From Oscillatoria sp. CS-180 (GTDB lineage: Bacteria > Cyanobacteriota > Cyanobacteriia > Phormidesmidales > Phormidesmidaceae), in contig NZ_JAQMUB010000022.1 of the NCBI RefSeq assembly GCF_028330965.1, positions 30,484-94,483 of the forward strand: a DNA stretch of 64,000 bases, given 5' to 3'. Below the pieces are notes generated by a model, which saw only the letters and a list, made by a program, of their open reading frames with translations, did not search any database and had not been told where the DNA came from. Every line of letters starts with the position of its first letter. Positions within the stretch are counted from its first letter, which is position 1. Of this stretch, positions 20,285-29,316 are shown piece after piece. The translations under genes were made by a program, and so were the position numbers.

Positions 20285-20428
20285 ATGACTGAAGAGCAAG
20301 GCAAGTTTGGTTTTACTCGGTTCGCAGAAAACTGGAATGGTCGCTTGGCTATGCTAGGTTTCGTCATTGGCCTAGCAACTGAGTACGTCACTGGTCAGGG
20401 CATCCTGTCTCAGCTAGGTCTGATGTAG
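20285..20428 (+). CDS. High-light-inducible protein (Hlip / SCP)
   Basis: This 47-residue one-helix protein has the chlorophyll-binding signature ENWNGRLAMLGFVIGLATEY (ExxNGRxAMxGF), the first-helix motif of the LHC superfamily. Hlips bind chlorophyll and carotenoid, protect photosystem II and assist chlorophyll recycling in the thylakoid membrane. The ATG at 20285 has an AGAGG-like purine run upstream and the gene is followed by a strong terminator, so it is a discrete monocistronic unit. It is likely light- or stress-induced as in relatives, although no known promoter element was identified. Confidence 0.95.
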   Translation: MTEEQGKFGFTRFAENWNGRLAMLGFVIGLATEYVTGQGILSQLGLM

Positions 20429-20528
20429 ATTTTTTCATCGATCTCATTGAAGCAGCCTTCTACGGTCTTGGAGAAGTGCTGCTTCTACCCTAAGGGCGAG
20501 ATCACTTTGTTTAGTCAGAGGTCTTCTA

Positions 20529-20554
20529 GGGTGGGCAGTTGCCCACCCTTTTTT
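20529..20554 (+). terminator. Intrinsic terminator of the Hlip gene
   Basis: GGGTGGGC-AGTT-GCCCACCC is a perfect 8-bp GC-rich stem with a four-base loop, followed by TTTTTT. It lies between the convergent Hlip and glsA genes, 22 bp beyond the glsA stop, and could also stop glsA read-through. Confidence 0.92.
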
Positions 20555-20575
20555 GTTGCGGAATTTCGAGTCCCT

Positions 20576-21538
20576 TCATGAGGATAAACTGTCCTTCAAT
20601 CGACAGTGCCCCATAGATAGATCAAAGAGATGAAACCCATATTCCTGGGAAAGCGCTTCAAATACTTTGAGGCCACGAACGCTGTTGCCATTCTGATCGA
20701 GTGGTGGCGAAAAGACGGCAATGCCCGCTTGATTAGGAACCACTGCCAGAATGCCACCCGAGACACCGCTCTTTGCCGGAATTCCGACTCGGTAAGCCCA
20801 TTCCCCAGCAAAGTTGTACATGCCGCAGGTGTACATCACGCTGAGGATGTCGCGAACATATTCTGGCTTAACAACCTGTTCTCCGGTTAAAGGATGTCGG
20901 CCTTGATTTGCCAATGCTGCGGCCATTGTTGCCAAATCTTGACAGGTGACGAATAAGGCACATTGCTGAAAATACAGATCGAGGACTTCTTCGAGGTTGT
21001 CGCCAATCATGCCGAAGTTGAGCATGAGGTGCGCCATTGCTCGGTTGCGGTGCCCAGTTGCCCGTTCTGACAGAAACGTGGAGATATCCACATAGACTTC
21101 TTTCCCCACATAGCGGCGAAACATCGCGAGTAGGCGATTTAACCGCTCCGTTGGATTGTCCCCTTTGATGAGACCTGTGGTTGCGATCGCCCCAGCATTA
21201 ATCATGGGGTTATCAGGCCGATGCGAATCTTCGTCCAGCCGGATTAGGGAGTTAAAGGGATCCCCTGTGGGTTCTACGCCGACTTTTTCAAGGAGGCGAT
21301 CGCGACCCCAGTCTTCCAGGGCCATTCCATACACAAACACCTTTGAAATAGACTGAATCGTGAATGGTTGCCCGACGTCTCCTACCTGAAAGACCTGGCC
21401 GTCTGTTGTGACGACGCTGATCGCAAAATAGTGAGGATCAACCTTCGCTAACTCAGGAATGTATGAAGCAAGCTGACCAGCATCCAGGTCGCGATATTGC
21501 TGGTGAAGCGATTCAATAAAAGTCTGTATGGAGGGCAT
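20576..21538 (-). CDS. glsA: Glutaminase A
   Basis: This 320-residue glutaminase hydrolyses L-glutamine to glutamate and ammonia. The serine-dependent beta-lactamase-like fold shows the SxxK motif in [13 protein letters not shown], the conserved NPMINAGAI block, and [23 protein letters not shown] near the C-terminus. The length fits the family (about 305-330). No signal peptide is present, so it is cytoplasmic. It converges on the Hlip gene across a GC-rich hairpin. Glutaminases in cyanobacteria are considered accessory to GS-GOGAT and some are salt-responsive; regulation is not visible here. Confidence 0.95.
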   Translation of the reverse strand: MPSIQTFIESLHQQYRDLDAGQLASYIPELAKVDPHYFAISVVTTDGQVFQVGDVGQPFTIQSISKVFVYGMALEDWGRDRLLEKVGVEPTGDPFNSLIRLDEDSHRPDNPMINAGAIATTGLIKGDNPTERLNRLLAMFRRYVGKEVYVDISTFLSERATGHRNRAMAHLMLNFGMIGDNLEEVLDLYFQQCALFVTCQDLATMAAALANQGRHPLTGEQVVKPEYVRDILSVMYTCGMYNFAGEWAYRVGIPAKSGVSGGILAVVPNQAGIAVFSPPLDQNGNSVRGLKVFEALSQEYGFHLFDLSMGHCRLKDSLSS

Positions 21539-21875
21539 TGTGAAGTGAGTGAGGTTGATTTGACCCCTGAACTTTTGGCTGCCAAAACAATATCAGCTTG
21601 TTGGATTCAGTTTCTTTCAGCGCATGAAGTAATCTGCAAGGGCAACGAACACTATCAAGGCTGAGCCTCCAAAAGTGATTGCCACAGAGCATTACAGAAG
21701 ATGGGTCGACTGGAATAGTCAAAGCTGATTGCAACGGAAGGTTAGTGGAGTCTGGGGGTATTATGGATCGAAGGCTAGCAAGGAAAGACGACGAACAGAC
21801 TAACCTCTTTGTGATTGTGCATAAAATCTGTTTTGCCTTCCTATCCACCGATAACTTGATTGACGTAACTTGAGC
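21539..21875. other. Spacer between glsA and a coiled-coil gene
   Basis: About 337 bp. It should contain the promoters of glsA (leftward) and the small coiled-coil gene (rightward). I see no RNA gene, repeat or clear element in it. Confidence 0.4.
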
Positions 21876-22118
21876 ATGAGCGAAAGACTAGACCGCATCG
21901 AAGCACAGCAGGAAGCCAACACCCAAGCCATTGCTGCCTTTGCTGAGCAGTTAACCATTTCTACTCAAGAGCATGACCGCCGCATGGATGACCATGATCG
22001 CCGCATGGCTGAGATCGACAGACGACTAGCTAGATTGACTCAACTTGTGGAACGTTTTGTTGGTCAAACATTGAGTCACGAAGAGAGACTATCAGCGTTG
22101 GAGCGAGGTGCACGATAG
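21876..22118 (+). CDS. Small coiled-coil protein
   Basis: This 80-residue, highly charged protein is predicted to be almost entirely a coiled coil. Heptad-like repeats are visible, including the tandem unit HDRRMDDHDRRMAEIDRRLA. It has no Cys or membrane segment. Similar short proteins occur widely in cyanobacteria without a known role; some sit beside type II toxin or restriction genes, but no such neighbour is seen here. The ATG at 21876 (MSERLDRIEAQQ) is chosen over one two codons upstream. It could oligomerise as a scaffold, which is speculation. Confidence 0.6.
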   Translation: MSERLDRIEAQQEANTQAIAAFAEQLTISTQEHDRRMDDHDRRMAEIDRRLARLTQLVERFVGQTLSHEERLSALERGAR

Positions 22119-22485
22119 CTAGACATGCCTGGTTCTGATTTGTGGCAAACGACTTAGCGGATTGCGTTGATACGGGTCGAAATTTGTCGTGTATTTGCAG
22201 CAGCTATCTACAGCAGTATTGCTACCCATTCCGAGCGACTTATGTAGCGGGCTATTTGACTCTCAGCTTTGGCGTAGCCTTTTCCATGAATAGTTGATGT
22301 AAGTCCTATTCGTACTTTTCTCTCAGTATTCACACTGATTTTTTATTTGTACAGCAAATACAAAAAATAACTTTCTATATATTTTGCTTATGAATTCGTT
22401 TTAAGATTGGCATTTTACGAATTCCAACCTTGAAGTAATCATAGGAGCATGCTTATCGAACATCCGCTTAGGATAGATAAAACTT
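22119..22485. promoter_or_regulatory. Leader/promoter region of flv4-2 operon
   Basis: About 367 bp of AT-rich DNA precede flv4. A dyad TATTTG-TACAG-CAAATA lies near 22341-22357, inside a poly-A/T stretch. In Synechocystis this operon is CO2- and light-responsive and is controlled by NdhR and an antisense RNA. I could not recognise an NdhR-type site here with confidence. Confidence 0.4.
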
Positions 22486-24222
22486 ATGGTTGCACTCATT
22501 AGTTCACCCCAAGCTGCTTCTTTGCAGAGCCGATTGACGCTTCAGACTGGAGCGATCGCCAAAAATTCCACCGCAATTCGCTGCCTCGACTGGGACCGAG
22601 ACCGCTTCGATGTTGAATTTGAGCTGCAGAACGGTACCACTTACAATTCATTCCTAATTCAAGGCAGCCAAACGGCATTGATCGACACGTCTCATCGCAA
22701 GTTCGAAAATCTCTATTTTGATCGCCTCAAGGGGCTAATTGATCTTGCCGATATTGATTATCTAGTCGTTAACCACACCGAACCTGACCACAGTGGATTA
22801 ATTCAATCGCTGCTGGAGCAAGCGCCTCACTTAACTGTTGTGGGATCCAAAGTGGCCATTCAGTTTTTAGAAACTCAGGTGCATTGTGATTTCAATGCCC
22901 GTCGAGTGAAAAGTGGCGATCGCCTAGATCTCGGTCAAGGTCACGAGTTGGAATTTATCTCAGCGCCCAATCTGCATTGGCCTGATACTATCCTGACCTA
23001 CGACCACGGCACGCAAGTTCTCTATACCTGTGATGTCTTCGGCATGCATTACTGTGATGATGCTCTCTACGATGAAGTCCCTCAGCTGCTAGAGCCTGAT
23101 TTTCAGTACTACTACGATTGTTTGATGAAGCCTAATGCTCGCTCGGTGCTAGGAGCACTCAAGCGTATGGCTCCACTCACCATTGGTTTGGTCGCCACAG
23201 GTCATGGCCCTCTATTGCAGCACCATCGCGAAGACTGGCTGCACCGTTATCGGACGTGGAGTGAGGCCCAATCAAAAGCGGCCCCCTTCGTTGCTGTGTT
23301 ATACGCAAGTGGCTATGGCTATAGTGATCGCCTGGGTCGTGCCATTGCCCAGGGTATTCGCAAAACGGGTACGGACGTCGAATTAATGGATATTCAGGAA
23401 GCGGATTCCCATGAAGTCCGGGAACTGGTGAGTGAGGCGGCTGGTTTGGTTGTGGGAATGCCACCCCAAACAGAATCAAGCGCTCATTCACAGACTATCC
23501 TCAGTTCTGTGCTGGCGATCGCCAACAAGAAGCAAGTCATTGGTCTGTTTGAAACAGGTGGCGGACAGGACGAGCCGATTTATCCCTTGCGAAATCGATT
23601 CCGAGAACTAGGTCTAACGGAAGCTTTTGCGCCTATCGTCATCAAATCAATTCCCTCAGAAGTGACCGACAAACTCTGTGAGGAATCTGGCACTGATTTA
23701 GGTCAACGGCTGAACCGAAGCCGCGCGAAGCAGCAGGGTAAGTCACTTGAGGCTGGCATGGATCAAGCTTTAGGACGCCTTAGTAGCGGACTGTATCTGT
23801 TAACCGTTCGCAAGGGAGATGTTACAGGGGCGATGCTAGCGTCCTGGGTCATGCAGGCTAGTTTTCAACCTTTGGGCGTTGCGATCGCGGCCGCCAAAGA
23901 CCGAGCCATTGAATCGCTTCTACAAGTTGGTGACACCTTCGTCCTCAACACTTTGGAGGAAGGTAACTATCAGCATCTGATGAAACATTTCCTCAAGCGA
24001 TTTCCCCCCGGTGCTGACCGTTTCGCTGGCATTGATACTCATGCTGCCGCTAATGGCTCTCCTATCTTGGCTGAAGCTCTAGCCTATCTAGAATGCACTG
24101 TCAACCATCGTTTGGACGCTAGTGACCACTGGATTGTATGTTGCACAGCTAAGGCTGGACGAGTCGCCAACGTGGATGGATTGACTGCTGTCCATCATCG
24201 CAGAGTCGGAAGCCATTATTAG
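22486..24222 (+). CDS. flv4: Flavodiiron protein Flv4-like
   Basis: This 578-residue, three-domain flavodiiron protein has a metallo-beta-lactamase-like diiron domain (about 25-270), a flavodoxin domain with FMN loop (about 270-420, VAVLYASGYGYSDRLGRAIA), and a C-terminal flavin-reductase domain (about 430-578). The canonical diiron ligand motif HTEPDH is intact, with later ligands in TCDVFG and TGHGPL. In Synechocystis Flv4 works with Flv2 as an electron sink that protects photosystem II on its acceptor side. Assignment to flv4 rests on the gene order flv4 / membrane protein / flv2 and on the intact ligands. The ATG at 22486 matches relatives. Confidence 0.92.
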   Translation: MVALISSPQAASLQSRLTLQTGAIAKNSTAIRCLDWDRDRFDVEFELQNGTTYNSFLIQGSQTALIDTSHRKFENLYFDRLKGLIDLADIDYLVVNHTEPDHSGLIQSLLEQAPHLTVVGSKVAIQFLETQVHCDFNARRVKSGDRLDLGQGHELEFISAPNLHWPDTILTYDHGTQVLYTCDVFGMHYCDDALYDEVPQLLEPDFQYYYDCLMKPNARSVLGALKRMAPLTIGLVATGHGPLLQHHREDWLHRYRTWSEAQSKAAPFVAVLYASGYGYSDRLGRAIAQGIRKTGTDVELMDIQEADSHEVRELVSEAAGLVVGMPPQTESSAHSQTILSSVLAIANKKQVIGLFETGGGQDEPIYPLRNRFRELGLTEAFAPIVIKSIPSEVTDKLCEESGTDLGQRLNRSRAKQQGKSLEAGMDQALGRLSSGLYLLTVRKGDVTGAMLASWVMQASFQPLGVAIAAAKDRAIESLLQVGDTFVLNTLEEGNYQHLMKHFLKRFPPGADRFAGIDTHAAANGSPILAEALAYLECTVNHRLDASDHWIVCCTAKAGRVANVDGLTAVHHRRVGSHY

Positions 24223-24260
24223 AACCCACAGGACTGATGCAAGCTATTCGACTGTATAGC

Positions 24261-24292
24261 CAACGTCAAGGAGTAGGCATTGCTCCACGTTG
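24261..24292 (+). other. Intercistronic stem-loop in flv operon
   Basis: CAACGT and GGAG on the left pair with CTCC and ACGTTG on the right, with a three-base bulge (CAA) and a nine-base loop. There is no T-run after it, so it is more likely an mRNA stability or processing element than a terminator. Confidence 0.45.
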
Positions 24293-24418
24293 CCTGTAGA
24301 TAGTCAGCATAAGTCCCAACCCATCAATTCGTCGAAGCGCTGCGAATAACCAGTTACGCCGTTAGGACTTCGGCGGCATTCACCTGCTAACCCTATCGCT
24401 GTTTAAGCCACTGATATC

Positions 24419-24940
24419 ATGCAACCCATCTCATCACCTTCTTCCCGTTGGACCAACTGGCTCAATGGCGCTCACGTCGTTCGTATTTTGGAACTGGTAC
24501 AAGATCTAATTGTCATTTCGCTCTGCATTGGTCTGTTTAGCTTTATGGTGATGCAGCTGCGAGAAATGTTTCTATCGCTGCTACCGCCTCTGAACTTTCC
24601 TCATGTCACCGCAGATATCTTATTTCTGCTAATCATGGTGGAGCTCTTTCGCTTGCTGATTATTTATTTGAAGGAGCATCGCGTATCGATCGGAGTCGCT
24701 GTAGAAGTCTCCATCGTCTCTGTGCTCCGAGAAATCATTGTGCACGGCATTCTTGAAACTCCTTGGGTTCAAGTCCTTGCTGCCTGTTCCTTTCTGCTGG
24801 TTTTGGGAGCCTTATTGGTGATTCGTGTGTGGATTCCACCAACTTTTGATGGTATCGACCCAGAGCAACAAATTTCTCGCCGTCATCGAATGCGATTTGC
24901 TCAAGATTTGAATGAAGTGAGTAGCAGGTCGGACCAGTGA
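24419..24940 (+). CDS. PsiE-like membrane protein (Sll0218-type)
   Basis: This 173-residue protein has four hydrophobic segments (about 27-47, 60-80, 95-112 and 120-142) and the PsiE-like stretch RLLIIYLKEHRVSIGVAVEVSIVSVLREII. It lies between two flavodiiron genes on the same strand, exactly where Synechocystis carries sll0218. That thylakoid protein supports photosystem II assembly or stability and is co-expressed with Flv2/Flv4. Identity with sll0218 is inferred from position, size and membrane character. The gap to flv4 is 196 bp, with a stem-loop, and to flv2 91 bp. Confidence 0.82.
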   Translation: MQPISSPSSRWTNWLNGAHVVRILELVQDLIVISLCIGLFSFMVMQLREMFLSLLPPLNFPHVTADILFLLIMVELFRLLIIYLKEHRVSIGVAVEVSIVSVLREIIVHGILETPWVQVLAACSFLLVLGALLVIRVWIPPTFDGIDPEQQISRRHRMRFAQDLNEVSSRSDQ

Positions 24941-25031
24941 CCTCACGCTTGTCTCCAATAGCTTCCGCTCGCTTTTAGTGCCTTGATTCAGCCAGCCGTC
25001 CTGTCTTCTTTGCCCATCACGTGACAATTCT

Positions 25032-26786
25032 ATGACTTACTCCACAGCGCCAAACCCCGTCTCTCTGCCTACCGCACCCCGCCCGCGAGATGTTCAAGTT
25101 GCTGACATCGGACAGCAGACTCAGGTCTTGCGATCGCGAGCCTGGGAACGCCTCAAGTTTGAAGTTGAATATGCTCGTCGCCACGGCACTACGGCTAACT
25201 CCTATCTCATTCGTGGAAACAAAACGGCCCTTCTCGATCCGCCTGGCGAATCCTTCACGACGATTTACCTAGAAGCACTACAACAGCAAATCGACCCCAA
25301 GGACATCAGCTACATCATCACCAGCCATGTCAATTCCAACCGCATGGCGACCCTGAAGCAATTGCGAGAACTTGCTCCCCAGGCCATCTTTGTCTGTTCG
25401 CGGCCAGCTGCTAATACGCTTAAAAATACTGCGATCGTCCCAGAGGAATCTCTATACCCAGTGCGCTCTGGCGACAGTTTAGAGTTGGGACAAGGCCATC
25501 GGCTGGAGTTTATCACCGTCCCGACACCTCGCTGGCCAGATGGATTGTGCACTTACGATGCAGCAACAAAAATTCTCTACAGCGATAAACTGTTTGGTGC
25601 CCATATCTGTAGTGAAGCCCTGTGGGATGAGAGTTGGCGTCAGCTAGAGGCAGATCGCCGCTACTATTTTGATTGTCTGCACGCGCTTCAGGCTCGCCAA
25701 GTTGAAACGATGTTGAATCGCTTAGAGCCGTTTTCTCTACAGTGTATTGCCCCTGGTCATGGGCCACTGGTACGCTACAGCCTCAGTCGGTTGTGTCAGG
25801 ATTATCGCCAATGGTGCCAGCAGCAAATTCATCGGACGCTGCGAGTGGCGCTGTTGTACACCTCAGCTTATGGCAACACCGCTAAAGTTGCTGATGCGAT
25901 CGCGAAAGGTCTGATTGCAGCTGATCTAGCAGTCGAATCGATCAACTGCGAATTCACCAGTCCTGACGAAATTGCCCAAACGGTTAAAGCCTGCGATGGC
26001 TTCATCATCGGTTCACCTACATTGGGAGGACATGCTCCGGTGCAAATTCAAACGGCTTTAGGTACTATTTTGGCGAATGTTTCCAAGACAAAACCCGCTG
26101 GTGTGTTCGGTTCCTATGGTTGGAGTGGAGAAGCGATCGACCTGTTGGAACAGAAATTGCGAGATGCGGGCTATCGATTCGGGTTTGAGCCTATCCGTGT
26201 GCGCTTTACCCCAAATCAAACTGCTTTAACAGACTGCGAAACTGCTGGAACGCAATTTGCTCAACGACTTCGTAAGCGATTAAAACAGCAGGTCTCTCGC
26301 CAAGCGATAACCACCGCGCAAGCTGATCGGACTGCTCAGGCAATAGGGCGCATTATCGGATCGCTTTGTGTCGCAACAGTTCAGCAGGACAATATTTACA
26401 GCGGCATCTTAACCACCTGGATTTCTCAAGCCAGCTTTAGCCCACCGGGTCTGATGCTAGCGCTACCATCTCACGAATCCGCATTTGGCAATTTGCAGCC
26501 AGGTCAATCCTTGGTCCTCAACATTCTGAAAGAAGGACGCACTGTTCGACGTCATTTTACGCACCAGCAAGCGACTCAATTCACTGACTGCCCATTAGCG
26601 ACTCAAACATCTGAAAACGGCGGTCTGATTATCGCCGATGCCCTCGCCTATCTGGAATGTACGGTTGAATCGGTCACATCCACTGGAGATCATCAACTCA
26701 TCTATGCCAAAGTTCTCACAGGCAACCTGCTAGAAGCGGACGGCATGCCAGCCCTGCAGCATCGTAAATCGGGCAGTCAATATTAG
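25032..26786 (+). CDS. flv2: Flavodiiron protein Flv2-like
   Basis: This 584-residue protein has the same three domains as Flv4. The diiron site is non-canonical: the HxExDH motif is replaced by SHVNSNRM, losing the acidic ligand and second His, as known for the Flv1/Flv2 class. The flavodoxin loop VALLYTSAYGNTAKVADAIA and the C-terminal flavin-reductase domain are intact. In studied cyanobacteria Flv2 forms a heterodimer with Flv4, which supplies the metal centre. This is the last gene of the operon, followed by a 14-bp inverted repeat. Start ATG at 25032 (MTYSTAPNPVSLPT). Confidence 0.92.
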   Translation: MTYSTAPNPVSLPTAPRPRDVQVADIGQQTQVLRSRAWERLKFEVEYARRHGTTANSYLIRGNKTALLDPPGESFTTIYLEALQQQIDPKDISYIITSHVNSNRMATLKQLRELAPQAIFVCSRPAANTLKNTAIVPEESLYPVRSGDSLELGQGHRLEFITVPTPRWPDGLCTYDAATKILYSDKLFGAHICSEALWDESWRQLEADRRYYFDCLHALQARQVETMLNRLEPFSLQCIAPGHGPLVRYSLSRLCQDYRQWCQQQIHRTLRVALLYTSAYGNTAKVADAIAKGLIAADLAVESINCEFTSPDEIAQTVKACDGFIIGSPTLGGHAPVQIQTALGTILANVSKTKPAGVFGSYGWSGEAIDLLEQKLRDAGYRFGFEPIRVRFTPNQTALTDCETAGTQFAQRLRKRLKQQVSRQAITTAQADRTAQAIGRIIGSLCVATVQQDNIYSGILTTWISQASFSPPGLMLALPSHESAFGNLQPGQSLVLNILKEGRTVRRHFTHQQATQFTDCPLATQTSENGGLIIADALAYLECTVESVTSTGDHQLIYAKVLTGNLLEADGMPALQHRKSGSQY

Positions 26787-26798
26787 AAGGACGACTGT

Positions 26799-26841
26799 GC
26801 GATATTTCTCATGTCTTGCTTTTATGAATGAGAAATATCGC
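26799..26841 (+). terminator. Hairpin between flv2 and mtnP
   Basis: A 14-bp perfect inverted repeat (GCGATATTTCTCAT against ATGAGAAATATCGC) surrounds a 15-base loop, 12 bp after the flv2 stop. It has no T-run on the right side. It probably ends or stabilises the flv transcript, or it may be an operator for mtnP, whose start is 33 bp further on. Confidence 0.55.
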
Positions 26842-26874
26842 TACAATCGACGGGGTTGAACAACATCACCATCT

Positions 26875-27750
26875 ATGACAGAACAGGCGAAGATCGGCAT
26901 TATCGGTGGCAGTGGTCTCTACAAAATGGAGGCACTCACTGATATTGAAGAAGTTCAGATAGAGACTCCCTTTGGCAGTCCTTCGGATGCCTTGATTATG
27001 GGCACTTTAGAAGGGACACGGGTGGCGTTTCTAGCCCGTCATGGGCGCAATCATACGCTGATGCCTTCCGAGTTGCCTTTCCGTGCCAACATCTACGCAA
27101 TGAAATCGGTTGGAGTTGAGTATCTGATTTCGGCCTCTGCAGTCGGTTCCCTGAAGGAAGCGGCTAAGCCGTTAGACATGGTAGTGCCTGATCAATTCAT
27201 CGATCGCACTAAAAATCGCGTCTCCACCTTCTTTGGTGATGGCATTGTGGCACACATCTCCTTTGGCGATCCGGTCTGTTCTGCCCTCGCAAAAGCGATC
27301 GCGGATGCGGTGTCTAGCCTCGATTTACCAGATGTTTCCCTGCATCAAGGGGGGACCTACGTCTGCATGGAGGGACCCGCCTTTTCGACCAAAGCGGAGT
27401 CCAATCTTTATCGCAGCTGGGACGCCACGGTGATTGGGATGACGAACTTACCAGAAGCTAAGCTGGCGCGGGAAGCCGAAATTGCCTACGCCACGCTTGC
27501 GTTGGTCACCGATTACGACTGCTGGCATCCAGACCATGACAGCGTCACGGTCGAAATGGTCATCGGCAATCTGATGAAGAACGCCAAGAATGCTCAAGAC
27601 GTCATCCGGGCCGCAGTGCGTATCTTGGCAACTGAAGCCCCCAAATCTGAAGCCCATGATGCCCTGAAGTACGCCATCATCACACCGCTCGACAAGGCTC
27701 CTCAAGCCACATTGGATAAGCTCGGTTTACTCCTCAAGAAGTACCGCTAG
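26875..27750 (+). CDS. mtnP: S-methyl-5'-thioadenosine phosphorylase
   Basis: This 291-residue enzyme of the PNP/MTAP family cleaves methylthioadenosine, the by-product of polyamine synthesis, to adenine and methylthioribose-1-phosphate. The phosphate-binding GGSGLY and [22 protein letters not shown] are intact. The substrate block [15 protein letters not shown] and the [17 protein letters not shown] stretch are MTAP-type, and the base-contacting Asp is in TDYDCWH. The length is standard. The ATG at 26875 follows the flv2 hairpin. It is functionally linked to arginine decarboxylase elsewhere in the window, but not in an operon with it. Confidence 0.95.
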   Translation: MTEQAKIGIIGGSGLYKMEALTDIEEVQIETPFGSPSDALIMGTLEGTRVAFLARHGRNHTLMPSELPFRANIYAMKSVGVEYLISASAVGSLKEAAKPLDMVVPDQFIDRTKNRVSTFFGDGIVAHISFGDPVCSALAKAIADAVSSLDLPDVSLHQGGTYVCMEGPAFSTKAESNLYRSWDATVIGMTNLPEAKLAREAEIAYATLALVTDYDCWHPDHDSVTVEMVIGNLMKNAKNAQDVIRAAVRILATEAPKSEAHDALKYAIITPLDKAPQATLDKLGLLLKKYR

Positions 27751-27880
27751 GACAAGCAAAGACAATGGCAGCAGGATGAGCATCAGATAGTTGCCATAGA
27801 AAACCCCAACAAAATCGAAATGGTTGTATGGATGAGACGTAGCCCGATGCAGTGATACCCACGCCTTTGTCAGTGAGTCA

Positions 27881-28450
27881 TTAGGCGACGCCAGCGTCCA
27901 GGAATTTTCGGGCTGCGGCAACTCCAGCCGCAATGTCCCATCCAGGAACCACAGCTTCCAGAATGACATCCGTAACGTCTGCATCAGCAGCAACCAGGGT
28001 AGAGAGCGCTTCGGGATTGGGAGGCTTCCCCTTTAAACCTGGCGCATCCATAGCGAACTGACTCAACACCTGAGTGCTACTGATACTGCAAGCTTCAAGC
28101 AAATTCACCTGCTCAAATCCATCGTGTGGGTCGTATGCAGCACGCTGCCACTGATTACCATCCCAGCCATAGATGAAGCCAATCCATGCCCCAAAAGGGG
28201 GCAGTTCTAAATCTAGGCTCCACCAGTCAGGAGCATTAGTTAGAAGGTCGGTCTCTTCCTTATCGAAATACTCGGCGGCTTCACCGAAGTAGGTGTCTGA
28301 GTATTCGTGGTCATGCCCCAACAGAACAGCTCTTCCTTTGTCTTGAAAACGCAGACAAGCCCAGTTGCCGCCACCATCGTGATACAGCCACTGGTTAGGG
28401 GTAGCGCAAACGTCGTTGCCCCAGCCTCGGGAAGTTAACACTGCCGCCAT
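27881..28450 (-). CDS. Uncharacterised acidic Trp-rich protein
   Basis: This 189-residue soluble protein is rich in Trp, Asp and Gly (for example NQWLYHDGGGNWACLRF, GHDHEYSDTYFGEAAEYF, APDWWSLDL, GWDGNQWQRAAYDPHDGFEQV). It has no signal peptide or membrane segment. The pattern recalls a hypothetical family that I associate mainly with actinobacteria, in which GHDHEYSxTY and GAPDWW blocks recur; this is memory, not a search. It lies alone, convergent to mtnP and upstream of the COG2345-type regulator on the same strand. The start is ATG at 28450. No function is assigned. Confidence 0.7.
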   Translation of the reverse strand: MAAVLTSRGWGNDVCATPNQWLYHDGGGNWACLRFQDKGRAVLLGHDHEYSDTYFGEAAEYFDKEETDLLTNAPDWWSLDLELPPFGAWIGFIYGWDGNQWQRAAYDPHDGFEQVNLLEACSISSTQVLSQFAMDAPGLKGKPPNPEALSTLVAADADVTDVILEAVVPGWDIAAGVAAARKFLDAGVA

Positions 28451-28582
28451 GGCAGCCCAACCACCTCGTAATGACAGGGGGGCTGGTAGATCCAGTCTAA
28501 TTAGGGAGATGTTCTCTTTAATTGATGTCGTTGATTAGAGGGTTAAGGCCAACAGTATAGCTGTTGCCAGTTGAAATGCTCT

Positions 28583-28620
28583 TCTTTCCCCGATTTCCCC
28601 ACCTCTAATCCCCACTCCCA
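28583..28620. repeat. C-rich tract overlapping a gene end
   Basis: The strings TTTCCCCGATTTCCCCACC and CCCCACTCCCA resemble the C-rich spacer tracts at 34545, 61009 and 62366. The right part is also coding on the other strand, where it forms the last codons (Asn-Gly-Ser-Gly-Asp) of the regulator ending at 28605. Confidence 0.4.
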
Positions 28621-29309
28621 TTGAACTGTACTGACGTTACCCGATAGGCGCAACGTCGGGAACCTTCAAGAATATGCTCTGTGCGCTCAATGTCGACATG
28701 TTCTCCTAGTACAGCCTGAAAGACTTCCAGTTCCCTAGAACATAATCCAGTGCATGCTTCTGCAGCGGCACAAATAGGACAGTGATTTTCAACAAGCAAG
28801 ATCGAACCATCTGCTTGAGGCAGCACATCGGCCATGTATCCCTCGGTGGTGCGGATATCAGCCAGTGTTTCCAACTGCGCTTGTAAAGAGTTTTGCTCCT
28901 TCATCTGGGAGCGATAGGCATCAAGCTGTTCTCGGGTACGGATATCAAGCAGGCGGTTCAACCCTTCTTCGCCAAACGCTTCACTGACAGATTGAATCAG
29001 GCTGAGGGTTAGCTCAGCATAACCTTCTGGAAAAAAGCGATCAGCGGCAGCAGTCAAATGCCACAGTTTAGCGGGTCGCCCCATAGGACGAGCTTCTTCC
29101 TGATAGGCCACTAAGGCTTCATCTTGCAAAGCATAGAGGTGTTGCCTCACCGCCATTGCCGAAATACTAAGCTGCTCTGCAATGGCATGGGCATCCATCG
29201 CACCGGATTGCTTTAGCAAATGGACGATCGCCCGTTTAGTGCGAGGCTCATTCTTTTTGCTGCGCTTTGTATTAGTCGACTTGGACTTTTTAGGTGATTT
29301 AGATGCCAT
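28605..29309 (-). CDS. HTH regulator with C-terminal Cys cluster (COG2345-type)
   Basis: This 234-residue protein begins with a Lys-rich tail (about 1-25), followed by a winged helix (about 28-100: AHAIAEQLSISAMAVRQHLYALQDEALV). The C-terminal domain has a Cys cluster, HCPICAAAEACTGLC, and a later C in RRCAYRV. The layout matches SufR/COG2345 regulators, where cysteines can hold an Fe-S cluster and control DNA binding. SufR itself normally sits next to sufBCDS, which is absent, so this is probably a paralogue. It is divergent from an MFS exporter across two near-identical operator-like repeats, so it likely controls that exporter and itself. Confidence 0.82.
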   Translation of the reverse strand: MASKSPKKSKSTNTKRSKKNEPRTKRAIVHLLKQSGAMDAHAIAEQLSISAMAVRQHLYALQDEALVAYQEEARPMGRPAKLWHLTAAADRFFPEGYAELTLSLIQSVSEAFGEEGLNRLLDIRTREQLDAYRSQMKEQNSLQAQLETLADIRTTEGYMADVLPQADGSILLVENHCPICAAAEACTGLCSRELEVFQAVLGEHVDIERTEHILEGSRRCAYRVTSVQFNGSGD

Positions 29310-29316
29310 GGCTACA

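Noticed and set aside
27727..27993. Minus-strand frame with a hydrophobic C-terminus ([20 protein letters not shown])
   Set aside because: Overlaps both the mtnP end and the Trp-rich protein gene; the hydrophobic run alone is not enough to call a gene, though a membrane-protein relic is possible.
28605..29309. Calling the regulator SufR
   Set aside because: SufR normally lies beside sufBCDS; here the neighbour is an MFS exporter and no suf gene is present, so only the wider family is claimed.
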